Shown here one piece after another: positions 7,829-14,083 of a stretch of DNA of 14,083 nucleotides (positions are counted from its first letter, which is position 1; every line of letters begins with the position of its first letter). Both the position numbers and the translations under genes were made by a program. The notes below the pieces were generated by a model that searched no databases, was not told where the DNA came from, and saw only the letters and a list, made by a program, of their open reading frames with translations. The DNA is from Promethearchaeum sp. (GTDB lineage Archaea > Asgardarchaeota > Lokiarchaeia > Sigyniarchaeales > Promethearchaeaceae), in NCBI GenBank assembly GCA_030611625.1, contig JAUWPK010000036.1:1-14083 (forward strand), written 5' to 3'.

Positions 7829-8287
7829 TTAATTTGTTACACTCTGTTCTATAAGTTGTTTAATCCTTGAAGGTTTAGGAAAACTTCCATCAAATAATTG
7901 ATCTAATTCAATTTGTAAATCATGTTTTATATTCGTTGTTTCTGGAGAAGGAGAAAATGTCTTATTTATTTTTTTAATGGGAGGTGAAGGAGGATATAAT
8001 GATAATGGGGGAGATAATGATTGAAGATTGGATTGTGCCATTGCCATTATTGGAGCAGCAGGTCTAGAAAGAGACAGCCTTAGTAATTCTTGCATGTTAA
8101 GATTCATTTCATCTACTTTTTCTTTTAATTTTGTGTTTTCTTCTTGAAGATTTCTTATAATTTTAATCCTATCAAACATAGATTGGAGAACCATGCTAAA
8201 ATTTGCAGGACTTCCTAAATCTTTATTAATCTTAAGAAGAATCGAAACCAGTTTAATATATACGTTTGAATTTACAGTGATTTGCAT
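7829..8287 (-). CDS. Hypothetical coiled-coil protein with proline-rich linker
   Basis: I do not recognise this 152-residue protein. Residues about 1-40 look like a small helical head (NSNVYIKLVSILLKINKDLG). Residues about 42-72 form a likely coiled coil (RNLQEENTKLKEKVDEMN), and residues about 90-115 are proline- and serine-rich and probably disordered (SPPLSLYPPSPP). A short helical tail follows (IELDQLFDGSFPKPSRIKQL). There is no signal peptide or membrane segment. The layout suggests an oligomeric adaptor or an accessory protein, but no function can be assigned. It converges with the glutaredoxin gene, 20 bases away. The ATG at 8287 has no visible ribosome site. Confidence 0.6.
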   Translation of the reverse strand: MQITVNSNVYIKLVSILLKINKDLGSPANFSMVLQSMFDRIKIIRNLQEENTKLKEKVDEMNLNMQELLRLSLSRPAAPIMAMAQSNLQSLSPPLSLYPPSPPIKKINKTFSPSPETTNIKHDLQIELDQLFDGSFPKPSRIKQLIEQSVTN

Positions 8288-8511
8288 TAAATCATCTAAT
8301 TAAAGTCTATTTAGGTTATGTTTAAGCTCTCAAATAAAAAAATATTTGAACTCTATAAATTTTTTAAATATATTTTTTTAAACTTCGAAAATAATCGCTA
8401 ATATAAAATAAAGATCTGATTGTTGGCAAATATTATGATTCTTTATTCAGTATGTAAAAAATTTTGATGGGTTCTCTAAAAAAGTAGAGCTCGGATTAAA
8501 AGCTTCTTGAA

Positions 8512-8558
8512 ATCAATTAATTATGTAATTGTCATGATTTTCTCTTTAATTAATCGAT
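8512..8558. promoter_or_regulatory. Imperfect inverted repeat, possible operator
   Basis: ATCAATTAATTA (8512-8523) and TAATTAATCGAT (8547-8558) are 12-base arms that match as an inverted repeat at 11 positions, with 23 bases between them. The second arm ends about ten bases before the TATA-like element of the por operon, a position from which an activator or repressor could act. In such AT-rich DNA this may be chance. Confidence 0.3.
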
Positions 8559-8563
8559 AGAGG

Positions 8564-8575
8564 AAAATCTATAAG
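8564..8575 (+). promoter_or_regulatory. TATA/BRE-like promoter of the por operon
   Basis: AAAATCTATAAG combines a purine-rich BRE-like lead (AGGAAAA from 8561) with a TATA element (CTATAA, 8569-8574). Archaeal initiation about 25 bases downstream would place the start near 8598, leaving a leader of about 40 bases before the first gene, which does carry a ribosome site (GGGATGA, 8628-8634). Confidence 0.4.
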
Positions 8576-8639
8576 ACATCATTTATTATCACAAAGCGAA
8601 GTCTAGTGATTGTTTTTCTACTTAAATGGGATGAAAAAT

Positions 8640-9620
8640 ATGGCTGAAAATAAAGAAAAAATACCCAAATATCTTGTGAGATTTCACGGACGTGGGGGTC
8701 AAGGAGCGGTTACTGCTGCCCAACTCTGTTCTATGGCTTTTGATGGTCCAGCTACTTGTATGCCCACATTTGGTGCTGAAAGGATGGGATCACCTGTTGC
8801 ATCTTTTGCAAGAATGTCAAAAGACTATAATCAAGTGCGAACAAATGAGCAAGTTTACTCTCCCCAATATAGTTGCATATTAGATGATACTTTGCTTGAA
8901 GATGTAGACTGTACTGCGGGAATGGTTCCAGGTGGTTATTTGATTGTAAATACATGTAAACCCTATGAGGAAATAAGAGAAATAATTGAAAAAAATAATC
9001 CTCCAGAAATAAACGTTGCGCTAATTGATGCTACAACCATCGCATTAGAATATCTAGGGCGAAACATAACGAATACCCTAATATTGGGTGCTTTAGTAAA
9101 AGTTGCACCTCAAATATTTACTCTTGATGAACTAATTACTGCAATAGCGGATCAATTCAATCCAAAAATTGCTCAAAAGAACATGGATGCAATAAAAACA
9201 GTTCCAGATGCAACTAAGATTTATCCTTGTGATGATAAAGTAAAAATTAGCTTTGAAAAAGATTATAAGAAAGAATGGAGTCACATCGGACTAGGAAAAT
9301 TAGGTGCTGCAGAATTAGATAAAGCAGGAGTTTGGTTTACTGATGTCATAGACGGGGGCTCTGCTCGGGTAAATACTGGATCTTGGGGAGTCAGTTATGC
9401 AACTTTTCACCCAGAATATTGCATTCAATGTGGAAATTGTGTTTTTATCTGTCCTGATTTATGTATTGAACGAGAATTTCGCGATAATAAATGGCAAATA
9501 GTCGGTGTCGATGAATTTCATTGTAAAGGGTGTGAAAATTGCGTTTACGTTTGTCCAGGAAAGAAAGATAAAGAAACCGGAGAGAAGCATAAGGCTTTGA
9601 CTATGGTTATGAAATGTTAA
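8640..9620 (+). CDS. porG: 2-oxoacid:ferredoxin oxidoreductase, gamma-delta fusion subunit
   Basis: This is the gamma subunit fused to the delta ferredoxin subunit of a pyruvate- or related 2-oxoacid:ferredoxin oxidoreductase. Residues about 10-190 are the gamma domain, beginning YLVRFHGRGGQGAVTAAQ and containing PTFGAERMGSPVASF. Residues about 255-320 form a two-cluster ferredoxin domain: Cys261, 264, 267, 271 (CIQCGNCVFICP) and Cys295, 298, 301, 305 (CKGCENCVYVCP), enough for two [4Fe-4S] clusters that pass electrons to free ferredoxin. I chose ATG at 8640, which follows GGGATGA; TTG at 8610 and ATG at 8631 are possible but less likely. The alpha-subunit gene begins 13 bases downstream. The exact 2-oxoacid (pyruvate, 2-oxoisovalerate or other) cannot be decided from this subunit. 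Confidence 0.9.
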   Translation: MAENKEKIPKYLVRFHGRGGQGAVTAAQLCSMAFDGPATCMPTFGAERMGSPVASFARMSKDYNQVRTNEQVYSPQYSCILDDTLLEDVDCTAGMVPGGYLIVNTCKPYEEIREIIEKNNPPEINVALIDATTIALEYLGRNITNTLILGALVKVAPQIFTLDELITAIADQFNPKIAQKNMDAIKTVPDATKIYPCDDKVKISFEKDYKKEWSHIGLGKLGAAELDKAGVWFTDVIDGGSARVNTGSWGVSYATFHPEYCIQCGNCVFICPDLCIEREFRDNKWQIVGVDEFHCKGCENCVYVCPGKKDKETGEKHKALTMVMKC

Positions 9621-9633
9621 GGTGAAATGAAAA

Positions 9634-10860
9634 ATGTCTGTACAACCAATGAATCCTTTTTTTAAGGAAATTAAGAAACCTGTCGAATTAACAATGACAG
9701 GTAATTATGCTGTTGCGGGTGCGGTTAGTCAAACTGATCCCGATGTGATTTGTGCATTTCCAATTACGCCTCAAACACAATCTGTGGAAGGTTTATCTGA
9801 TGTTGTCAACCATGGAAAGTTGAAAGCGGCATTCGTTAATGTAGAATCTGAATTAGCGGCTTGTGCATTTAGTACCGCTGCATGTGCTGCTGGAGCTCGA
9901 ACCTTTATAGCTACTGCTTCTCAAGGGCTATTACTAATGGCTGAATGCTTACCTATGGCACCTGGATGGAGAGTTCCACTAACAATGATGATATCAGCCC
10001 GAGCATTTAATTCTCCAAATCTTTCAATATGGAATTCATGGGAATTTACTTTATTATCTGGAATGGGATGGAATACTATCGTTTCTGAAAATGTACAAGA
10101 AACTTATGATGCAGCAATAATTGCATCCAAAATTTCTGAAGATTCATTATTTCCTACTCAATTCGTCCACGATGGGTTTATAATTTCACATAGTGCTCAG
10201 AAATTTTTCGCTATTCCCGATGAAGATGTTCTGAAATACACTCCAAGAAAACCACGCCACCATATTAATACTGATAAAACAGGAACTTGGGGGGGAATTG
10301 TTACACCGGATTATTTTGGAGAAGGAAGATTAGCTTTAGAATTAGAAAAGAATAAAGTATTACCCATTATGGATAACGCATTCAAAGAATTTAAAAAAAT
10401 GACCGGTAGATCTTATCATTCAATTGAAACATATAATTTAGATTGTTCCAGTAAAACAGTCTTTCTAACAATGGGATCAATGTGTGGTAACATTCTCACA
10501 TGGATGGAACACAATAAGGATGTCGGATTAATTAAATTAAGAACATGGAGACCATTTCCAACTGAACAATTAAGAAAAATAATTGAGGAGAATAATATTG
10601 AAAAAATAATTATTCTTGAGAAAGATGATGATCTCAGTGGAATTTTACCTCCAGTCGGTCAATCAGTTGCAAGCGCACTATTTGGCATAAATGTTGTTCT
10701 TAGATCTCTTATTGTCGGATTGGGTGGGCGAGATGTCACCAAAGATGAAATTGAATATGCTGCAAAAAAGATGAAACCTATAACTGATAATAGGGGGAAA
10801 TTGTATGATTATCTTGGAGTTAGGGAAACCAAAGATAAAATGTGGGAGGTTCGTTTTTAA
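9634..10860 (+). CDS. porA: 2-oxoacid:ferredoxin oxidoreductase, alpha subunit
   Basis: The alpha subunit supplies the pyrimidine-binding side of the thiamine-diphosphate site and the transketolase C-terminal domain. It shows the family motif PITPQT at 43-48. Glu73 in NVESELAA is the position expected to activate the cofactor. The ARTFIATASQGLLLMAE segment follows, and residues about 260-400 form the C-terminal domain (KTVFLTMGSMCGN, KLRTWRPFP, GGRDV). The 408-residue length is normal for PorA. The ATG at 9634 is preceded by GGTGA (9621-9625). It is the second gene of the operon, with the beta gene starting 17 bases after its stop. The overall resemblance is to pyruvate-type enzymes rather than 2-oxoglutarate ones, but substrate is an inference. 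Confidence 0.9.
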   Translation: MSVQPMNPFFKEIKKPVELTMTGNYAVAGAVSQTDPDVICAFPITPQTQSVEGLSDVVNHGKLKAAFVNVESELAACAFSTAACAAGARTFIATASQGLLLMAECLPMAPGWRVPLTMMISARAFNSPNLSIWNSWEFTLLSGMGWNTIVSENVQETYDAAIIASKISEDSLFPTQFVHDGFIISHSAQKFFAIPDEDVLKYTPRKPRHHINTDKTGTWGGIVTPDYFGEGRLALELEKNKVLPIMDNAFKEFKKMTGRSYHSIETYNLDCSSKTVFLTMGSMCGNILTWMEHNKDVGLIKLRTWRPFPTEQLRKIIEENNIEKIIILEKDDDLSGILPPVGQSVASALFGINVVLRSLIVGLGGRDVTKDEIEYAAKKMKPITDNRGKLYDYLGVRETKDKMWEVRF

Positions 10861-10877
10861 CTAGAGGTGATTTTATC

Positions 10878-11975
10878 ATGACAAAAATACTAAAAATGGC
10901 TGATATTTTAGCACGAACTGAAAGAAATACGGTATTATATATTTCATATGATAACGAGGCTTTTATGAATACTGGTATTCAAGAAAGTGGAACAACACCA
11001 TTTGGGGCCAGCACTACGACAGGTCCAGGTGGAGAAAAAATTAAGGGAAAAATCGGAATTAAAGAGGATTATATCTTAGGTTTTACATTTCTGGGTCTTA
11101 AAAGTGCTTTCTTTGCAACAGCAAATGTTGCATATCCTACTGATTTCATGGGAAAAGTAATGGATGCAATGAAAACACCTGGAGGGGGATTTATACAGGT
11201 GTATAGCCCTTGTCCTCGAGGTTGGCGTCATCCCGCACAAGATACAATTAAAATATCAAAACTTGCAACAGAATCTGGATATTGGCCTTTAATAACAGTT
11301 AAAGTTACAGATGGAGTTCCAAAATATTATTATACATCAGTTCCCGGGATGAAGAAATCTGAAGCTGTATATATTACAACTGATGAAGAAAAAATGTTGG
11401 AATACCTGAAAACTCAAGGAAAATTCCGCCATTTACTAAAACCAGAATTTTTAGAAAAGACCATAGATGAAAATTTTGCTCAAGTAAAAGCACGTAACAT
11501 TAATTTAAATCATCTACTTGCTTCATTCGGGGAAGATGACCGTAAAATACGTTATTCGGTAATACACAATAAAGTTCCTCCACAATTTCATATAAATCAA
11601 GGATATGGTTTATGCCCTGGTTGTGGGGCAGGGATGATGGTAAATCAATTATCTCATGCGGCATACCAAGTAGCAGAAAAAAATTGCATTTATGTAAATA
11701 ACACATGTTGTTTGGAGGTAGCTACAAGTAAAGATGATGTAACCTCATGGCAAGCATCGTGGATGCATCAATTATTTGAATCTGGAGCAACTGTAGCTGA
11801 TGCAATTTCAACAGCTTATCGAATTATGTATAATAAAGGCATCAAGAAAGAAGTTCCTTATGTAATACATATTGGCGGAGATGGTTCGACTGTTAATATT
11901 GGATTTCAATTCTTGAAATCTGCACTAGTTAGATCATCTGGATATCAAATATTAAATAAAGATCTACAAATTTAG
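10878..11975 (+). CDS. porB: 2-oxoacid:ferredoxin oxidoreductase, beta subunit, circularly permuted
   Basis: The beta subunit binds the diphosphate end of thiamine diphosphate and the proximal [4Fe-4S] cluster. Here the halves are in reverse order. Residues about 12-215 match the normal C-terminal half: YDNEAFMNTG (24-33), NVAYPTDFM, SPCPRGW (110-116), and KFRHL (182-186) near the native C-terminus. Residues about 220-355 match the normal N-terminal half: CPGCG (246-250), CCLEV (277-281), the WMHQLFESGATVA helix and GGDGSTVNIG (from 333). A normal PorB runs CxxCG, GCxE, GDG, YDNEAYMNTG, APCPxGW. Cys112, 246, 249 and 277 or 278 would complete the cluster. Start is ATG 10878 after GAGGTGA (10864-10870). 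The frame is uninterrupted and 365 residues long, against about 290-310 normally. Family assignment is certain; activity is inferred. Confidence 0.85.
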   Translation: MTKILKMADILARTERNTVLYISYDNEAFMNTGIQESGTTPFGASTTTGPGGEKIKGKIGIKEDYILGFTFLGLKSAFFATANVAYPTDFMGKVMDAMKTPGGGFIQVYSPCPRGWRHPAQDTIKISKLATESGYWPLITVKVTDGVPKYYYTSVPGMKKSEAVYITTDEEKMLEYLKTQGKFRHLLKPEFLEKTIDENFAQVKARNINLNHLLASFGEDDRKIRYSVIHNKVPPQFHINQGYGLCPGCGAGMMVNQLSHAAYQVAEKNCIYVNNTCCLEVATSKDDVTSWQASWMHQLFESGATVADAISTAYRIMYNKGIKKEVPYVIHIGGDGSTVNIGFQFLKSALVRSSGYQILNKDLQI

Positions 11976-11987
11976 AATACAAATTAA

Positions 11988-12010
11988 TTTTTTTTTTATC
12001 CTTTTTTTTT
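11988..12010 (+). terminator. T-tract terminator of the por operon
   Basis: Ten T (11988-11997) and nine T (12002-12010) separated by ATCC start 13 bases after the porB stop codon. Long T-runs on the coding strand are sufficient for termination by archaeal RNA polymerase. No hairpin is needed or seen. Confidence 0.6.
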
Positions 12011-12351
12011 AACTGTTATTTTTCAAAATAAATCCAATCTTTGAATTTTTAATAAACTTGAACAAATTTTTAATAAGAAATATGAATTCCAATTTTTATT
12101 TGAAAAGATGTAAACATTTTAGGGAAATGACATTTTTGTGTGGCGCTTTTTCACGTGATTAAAAGGAATTTATAGGATAAAGGGTGATTCAGAAAGATTT
12201 TACTAAATTAGTGTATAAAGTTTGTAAAAAAGAATTGATGAATATTTATATCCGACAAAAATTGATCGATAGAATAGTGGGAAATATTTCGGGAGCAAAA
12301 TTAAATTAACTTCGCTTAAACGTTCTGTATACGTAGCCATAAGATAAAAGA

Positions 12352-12363
12352 TTTTTTTTTTTT
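12352..12363 (+). terminator. T12 tract within the intergenic region
   Basis: Twelve consecutive T residues follow AAAAGA more than 340 bases after the porB terminator and about 175 bases before the histone gene. There is no gene for it to terminate, so it may close a small untranslated transcript starting in the preceding 170 bases, or it may simply be AT-rich spacer. Confidence 0.3.
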
Positions 12364-12450
12364 CCTCCTTTATTTGATTTTAGTGGGAAAAAATTTGAAG
12401 AGATCTATAAACTCGGTTAAAAATTCGCCCCAATTCTATTAAAAATACAC

Positions 12451-12520
12451 AACATTTATATAGTGAGTTGGTGATATTGTATTTATATCCTATCATCGCG
12501 GAGGATATTATTTTAAAAAA
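12451..12520 (+). promoter_or_regulatory. Histone gene promoter region
   Basis: Two TATA-like elements (ATTTATAT at 12454-12461 and 12481-12487 region) and an AT-rich TTTTAAAA stretch (from 12511) precede the histone start. GCGGAGGAT at about 12498-12506 resembles a ribosome site but lies over 30 bases before the ATG at 12539, too far to act directly. Which element is used cannot be settled by reading alone. Confidence 0.35.
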
Positions 12521-12538
12521 AAAAATAATGTGAATAAT

Positions 12539-12793
12539 ATGGCTAAGAAAAAATCAGCAGCACCAGCAAAGAAAAAAGCAGCTCCAAAAGCTCGATCTGC
12601 TTACATTGCTAAAGCACCTATTCGACGCTTAATGAAGAATGAAGGCGCAGGATTAGTAGCAGAAGATGCAGTTATTTTATTGATCGAAGAACTTACAAAA
12701 GCAGCAAAAGAAGTAACAAAAGAAGCCGTTAAACTTGTCAAAGGTGACAAACGGAAAAGAGTAACTGCCGCAGATATTGCAGCATGTGAATAA
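12539..12793 (+). CDS. Archaeal histone with Lys/Ala/Pro-rich N-terminal tail
   Basis: This 84-residue DNA-packaging protein has a single histone fold from about residue 26 (APIRRLMKNEGAG) to the end, preceded by a tail of about 20 residues built from Lys, Ala and Pro. Aligned without gaps to HMfB, the fold keeps Arg10, Arg52, Lys53 and Asp59 equivalents. The minor-groove pair Arg19/Thr54 is Leu/Arg, and the dimer-dimer contacts His49 and Leu62 are Gly and Ala. The last helix stops right after ADIAACE, about five residues short. It should form dimers that bind DNA, with weaker stacking than HMfB (inference). I prefer ATG 12539; GTG at 12530 would add three residues. A 10-bp hairpin plus T6 follows the gene directly. 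Confidence 0.9.
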   Translation: MAKKKSAAPAKKKAAPKARSAYIAKAPIRRLMKNEGAGLVAEDAVILLIEELTKAAKEVTKEAVKLVKGDKRKRVTAADIAACE

Positions 12794-12826
12794 AATAAGT
12801 ATTTATTGATTTTATTCATCTTTTTT
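12787..12826 (+). terminator. Hairpin plus T-run terminator of the histone gene
   Basis: TGAATAAAAT (12787-12796) and ATTTTATTCA (12809-12818) are perfect 10-base inverted arms around a 12-base loop, followed by T6 at 12821-12826. The first arm includes the histone stop codon (12791-12793). The layout is that of an intrinsic terminator, although the stem is almost entirely A:T. Confidence 0.6.
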
Positions 12827-12841
12827 ATTGTCAGTCTTTAA

Positions 12842-12870
12842 GGTTATAAATTATGTCCCAAAATATAACC
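12842..12870. repeat. 7-bp inverted repeat at the transposase stop codon
   Basis: GGTTATA (12842-12848) and TATAACC (12864-12870) form a perfect inverted repeat around 15 bases; its right arm encodes the last residues of the transposase. It may serve as a terminator for the minus-strand gene or lie near the insertion element's end. No matching terminal repeat is visible at the right edge of the window. Confidence 0.35.
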
Positions 12871-14083
12871 ATTTTTTTCCTTTCTGTAAATATTTACCAC
12901 TTTCTATGCTAAAACTTAACATTTCTGATTCTAATTGCTCGATCGTACGCATACGGTACCAAAAAAGTGTCAGTTCTTGATGATGAATACCATGTTTTAA
13001 TCCTTGATTGCGATAAAATTGCCATCCATTGTGAATTAATGCTCGAAGGTATAATTCGGCTAATTGGACAATAGGATTCCGATATCTGAATTGATAATGG
13101 ATTTTGTTTAGAGAAGAAAATCCTGTTTCTTGATTCCAGCGAATTTTATATGTTCTAGTCAACCAACGAGCCCATGATCGCTCATTTTTCCATGGTTTTA
13201 GGGTCGTAAAGAAGGCTGACAACTGATGTAATGCTTCATCATAACTCAATTTTCCGTTCCAAAGTTGATCACGGATTTTCCAAGCAGATTGATCATCATG
13301 CCCAACAATTACAATATTAATCAGAACCGAAGTAGGCCATGGTTTGGCTCCAGATTTCTGTTTAAATAGGTATTTACATACTAGGGGCCCTTTTTTCAGT
13401 AGGTAATCTTTAATTACTTTCTTAACTTTGGGATATTTCTTTGAAGGCATGATTATTGGAATTTTTTTGTCTTTTAGATGCTTAATTAATTGAACACGAT
13501 AAAATTCCCGATCCATCAAGGCATAATTAAAGTTAAAATCATTCCACTTTAACCATTCGGTTGAATTAGGAATGGGAAGCCAGCGACATTTACCCTTCTG
13601 CAATAAATAAAAGTCAGTAAACAGAGTAATATTCTGGCAATGGACTGAATGTCCTTGAAACATGCGTACCGTTTTAGTACCCATATGACGCTTATATGTT
13701 TTTTGCTCGTATGGTGTGATTGTCTTTCCATAATATGGATATTCCGTGTTATCGACCAAGAATCGCCACTTTTGGGATGACCCGAAAAATTTTGCTATTT
13801 TACGACACAGGGCCATATTAATATTTCCAAAGAGATTATGCACTTCTTTTTCTGAAAAACGTCGAAAATACTTATCCACTTCGGTTTGGTGAGGAACTAA
13901 CCTTCGTTTTCGTTTATGATCTACAAAATGTTTAACCGTCAGATTATAATTATCTTCATAATATTTGGTTAAATAGGCATTTAACCCTTCAGCGGCAACA
14001 TGAACCGAGATTTGGCGTAGAATTGCATATATCTTCACCATTATAAATTCTGAATGTGCATATAGCCGAGGACGGAAGCGTTT
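12851..14083 (-). CDS. DDE transposase, IS4/ISH3-like (5' end beyond the window)
   Basis: This is the transposase of an insertion sequence, cutting and rejoining DNA through an RNase H-like fold. Counting from ATG 14041, the catalytic triad is Asp97 (FLVDNTEYPYYG), Asp177 (YALMDREFY) and Glu305. Tyr298, Arg301 and Glu305 in YKIRWNQETGF give the Y-x2-R-x3-E signature of the IS4/ISH3 type. The 128 residues between the second Asp and the Glu fit a beta-strand insertion as in IS4 elements. The frame stays open past ATG 14041 to the window edge and continues with protein-like sequence (KRFRPRLYAHSEFI), so the true start probably lies outside; 14041 is only the first ATG seen. The gene has no internal stop or frameshift and may be active. 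It converges with the histone gene, 57 bases away. Confidence 0.85.
   Translation of the reverse strand, partial: KRFRPRLYAHSEFIMVKIYAILRQISVHVAAEGLNAYLTKYYEDNYNLTVKHFVDHKRKRRLVPHQTEVDKYFRRFSEKEVHNLFGNINMALCRKIAKFFGSSQKWRFLVDNTEYPYYGKTITPYEQKTYKRHMGTKTVRMFQGHSVHCQNITLFTDFYLLQKGKCRWLPIPNSTEWLKWNDFNFNYALMDREFYRVQLIKHLKDKKIPIIMPSKKYPKVKKVIKDYLLKKGPLVCKYLFKQKSGAKPWPTSVLINIVIVGHDDQSAWKIRDQLWNGKLSYDEALHQLSAFFTTLKPWKNERSWARWLTRTYKIRWNQETGFSSLNKIHYQFRYRNPIVQLAELYLRALIHNGWQFYRNQGLKHGIHHQELTLFWYRMRTIEQLESEMLSFSIESGKYLQKGKKWLYFGT

Larger units (their letters stand above)
8288..8609. other. Intergenic region upstream of the 2-oxoacid oxidoreductase operon
   Basis: About 320 very AT-rich bases separate the divergent coiled-coil gene from the por operon. 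I see no gene, tRNA or conserved RNA. It holds an imperfect inverted repeat (8512-8558) just before a TATA-like element (8564-8575), both entered separately. The operon's 5' leader would run from about 8598 to its start. Confidence 0.6.
11976..12529. other. Long AT-rich intergenic region between por operon and histone gene
   Basis: More than 550 bases contain no credible gene. T-tracts at 11988-11997 and 12002-12010 should end the por transcript, and a third run of 12 T lies at 12352-12363. TATA-like elements occur at 12168-12174 (AATTTATA), near 12245 (ATTTATAT), 12454-12461 (ATTTATAT) and 12480-12487 (TATTTATA); the last two are placed to drive the histone gene. I find no remnant of a second porB copy here. 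No tRNA or C/D-box RNA could be supported. Confidence 0.6.

Noticed and set aside
8610..8639. TTG start adding ten residues to the gamma-delta subunit
   Set aside because: ATG at 8640 has a ribosome site at correct spacing and the extra residues are not family-like.
10842..10877. Earlier start of porB overlapping porA
   Set aside because: ATG at 10878 follows GAGGTGA; the upstream codons include that ribosome site and overlap the alpha subunit's end.
12082..12162. Small open frame of 26 codons in the intergenic region
   Set aside because: No ribosome site, no recognisable motif and a length expected by chance.
12236..12290. TGATGA box suggesting a C/D guide RNA
   Set aside because: No CTGA box follows at the required spacing, so the C/D architecture is incomplete.
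12844..14050. TTATAAATT at both sides of the transposase as terminal repeats
   Set aside because: The two copies are direct, not inverted, very short and AT-only, and the reading frame continues past the right copy.
1..14083. CRISPR array, tRNA or rRNA genes
   Set aside because: No regularly spaced direct repeats with unique spacers and no tRNA-like arms or rRNA signatures were found; the only tandem repeat is inside the scpB coding sequence.

Overview
This AT-rich window carries information genes and metabolic genes typical of an archaeon together with eukaryote-like elements: a Ras/Rab-type small GTPase beside a protein with a roadblock/longin-like domain, a histone with a lysine/alanine/proline tail, and a ferredoxin-dependent 2-oxoacid oxidoreductase. 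The combination, with compact genes, GGTGA-type ribosome sites and T-tract terminators, points to an Asgard (Promethearchaeota) archaeon, probably Lokiarchaeia-like. That placement is inference; no rRNA or other phylogenetic marker is present.

Layout. 1-54: last 17 codons of an unidentified gene. 80-1225: ScpB-type chromosome segregation protein with a very long acidic, repeat-bearing N-terminal extension. 1271-2386 (-): Gfo/Idh/MocA-type oxidoreductase. 2452-4266: radical SAM enzyme of the C-terminal helix-hairpin-helix type (COG1031-like). 4274-5800 (-): bifunctional formiminotransferase-cyclodeaminase. 5832-6398 (-): small GTPase, divergent from a roadblock/longin-like protein (6428-7450). 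7482-7808: glutaredoxin-like CPYC protein. 7829-8287 (-): coiled-coil/proline-rich protein of unknown function. 8640-11975: three-gene 2-oxoacid:ferredoxin oxidoreductase operon (gamma-delta fusion, alpha, beta). 11976-12529: long intergenic region with T-tracts. 12539-12793: tailed histone with a hairpin terminator. 12851 to the right edge (-): DDE transposase.

The strongest observation is the beta subunit of the oxidoreductase. Its two halves are in the reverse of the canonical order within one uninterrupted reading frame. The part that is normally C-terminal (YDNEAFMNTG, SPCPRGW) comes first, and the normally N-terminal part (CPGCG, CCLEV, GGDG) comes second. The native C- and N-termini are joined by a linker, and the new ends lie inside the thiamine-diphosphate motif. 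This is a circular permutation; all four expected cluster cysteines and the cofactor residues remain.

The por operon would interconvert a 2-oxoacid plus CoA with acyl-CoA, CO2 and reduced ferredoxin. The GTPase and the roadblock/longin-like gene share a 29-base divergent spacer and may form a switch-regulator pair. The remaining genes look like independent single-gene units, several in convergent pairs with very short gaps.
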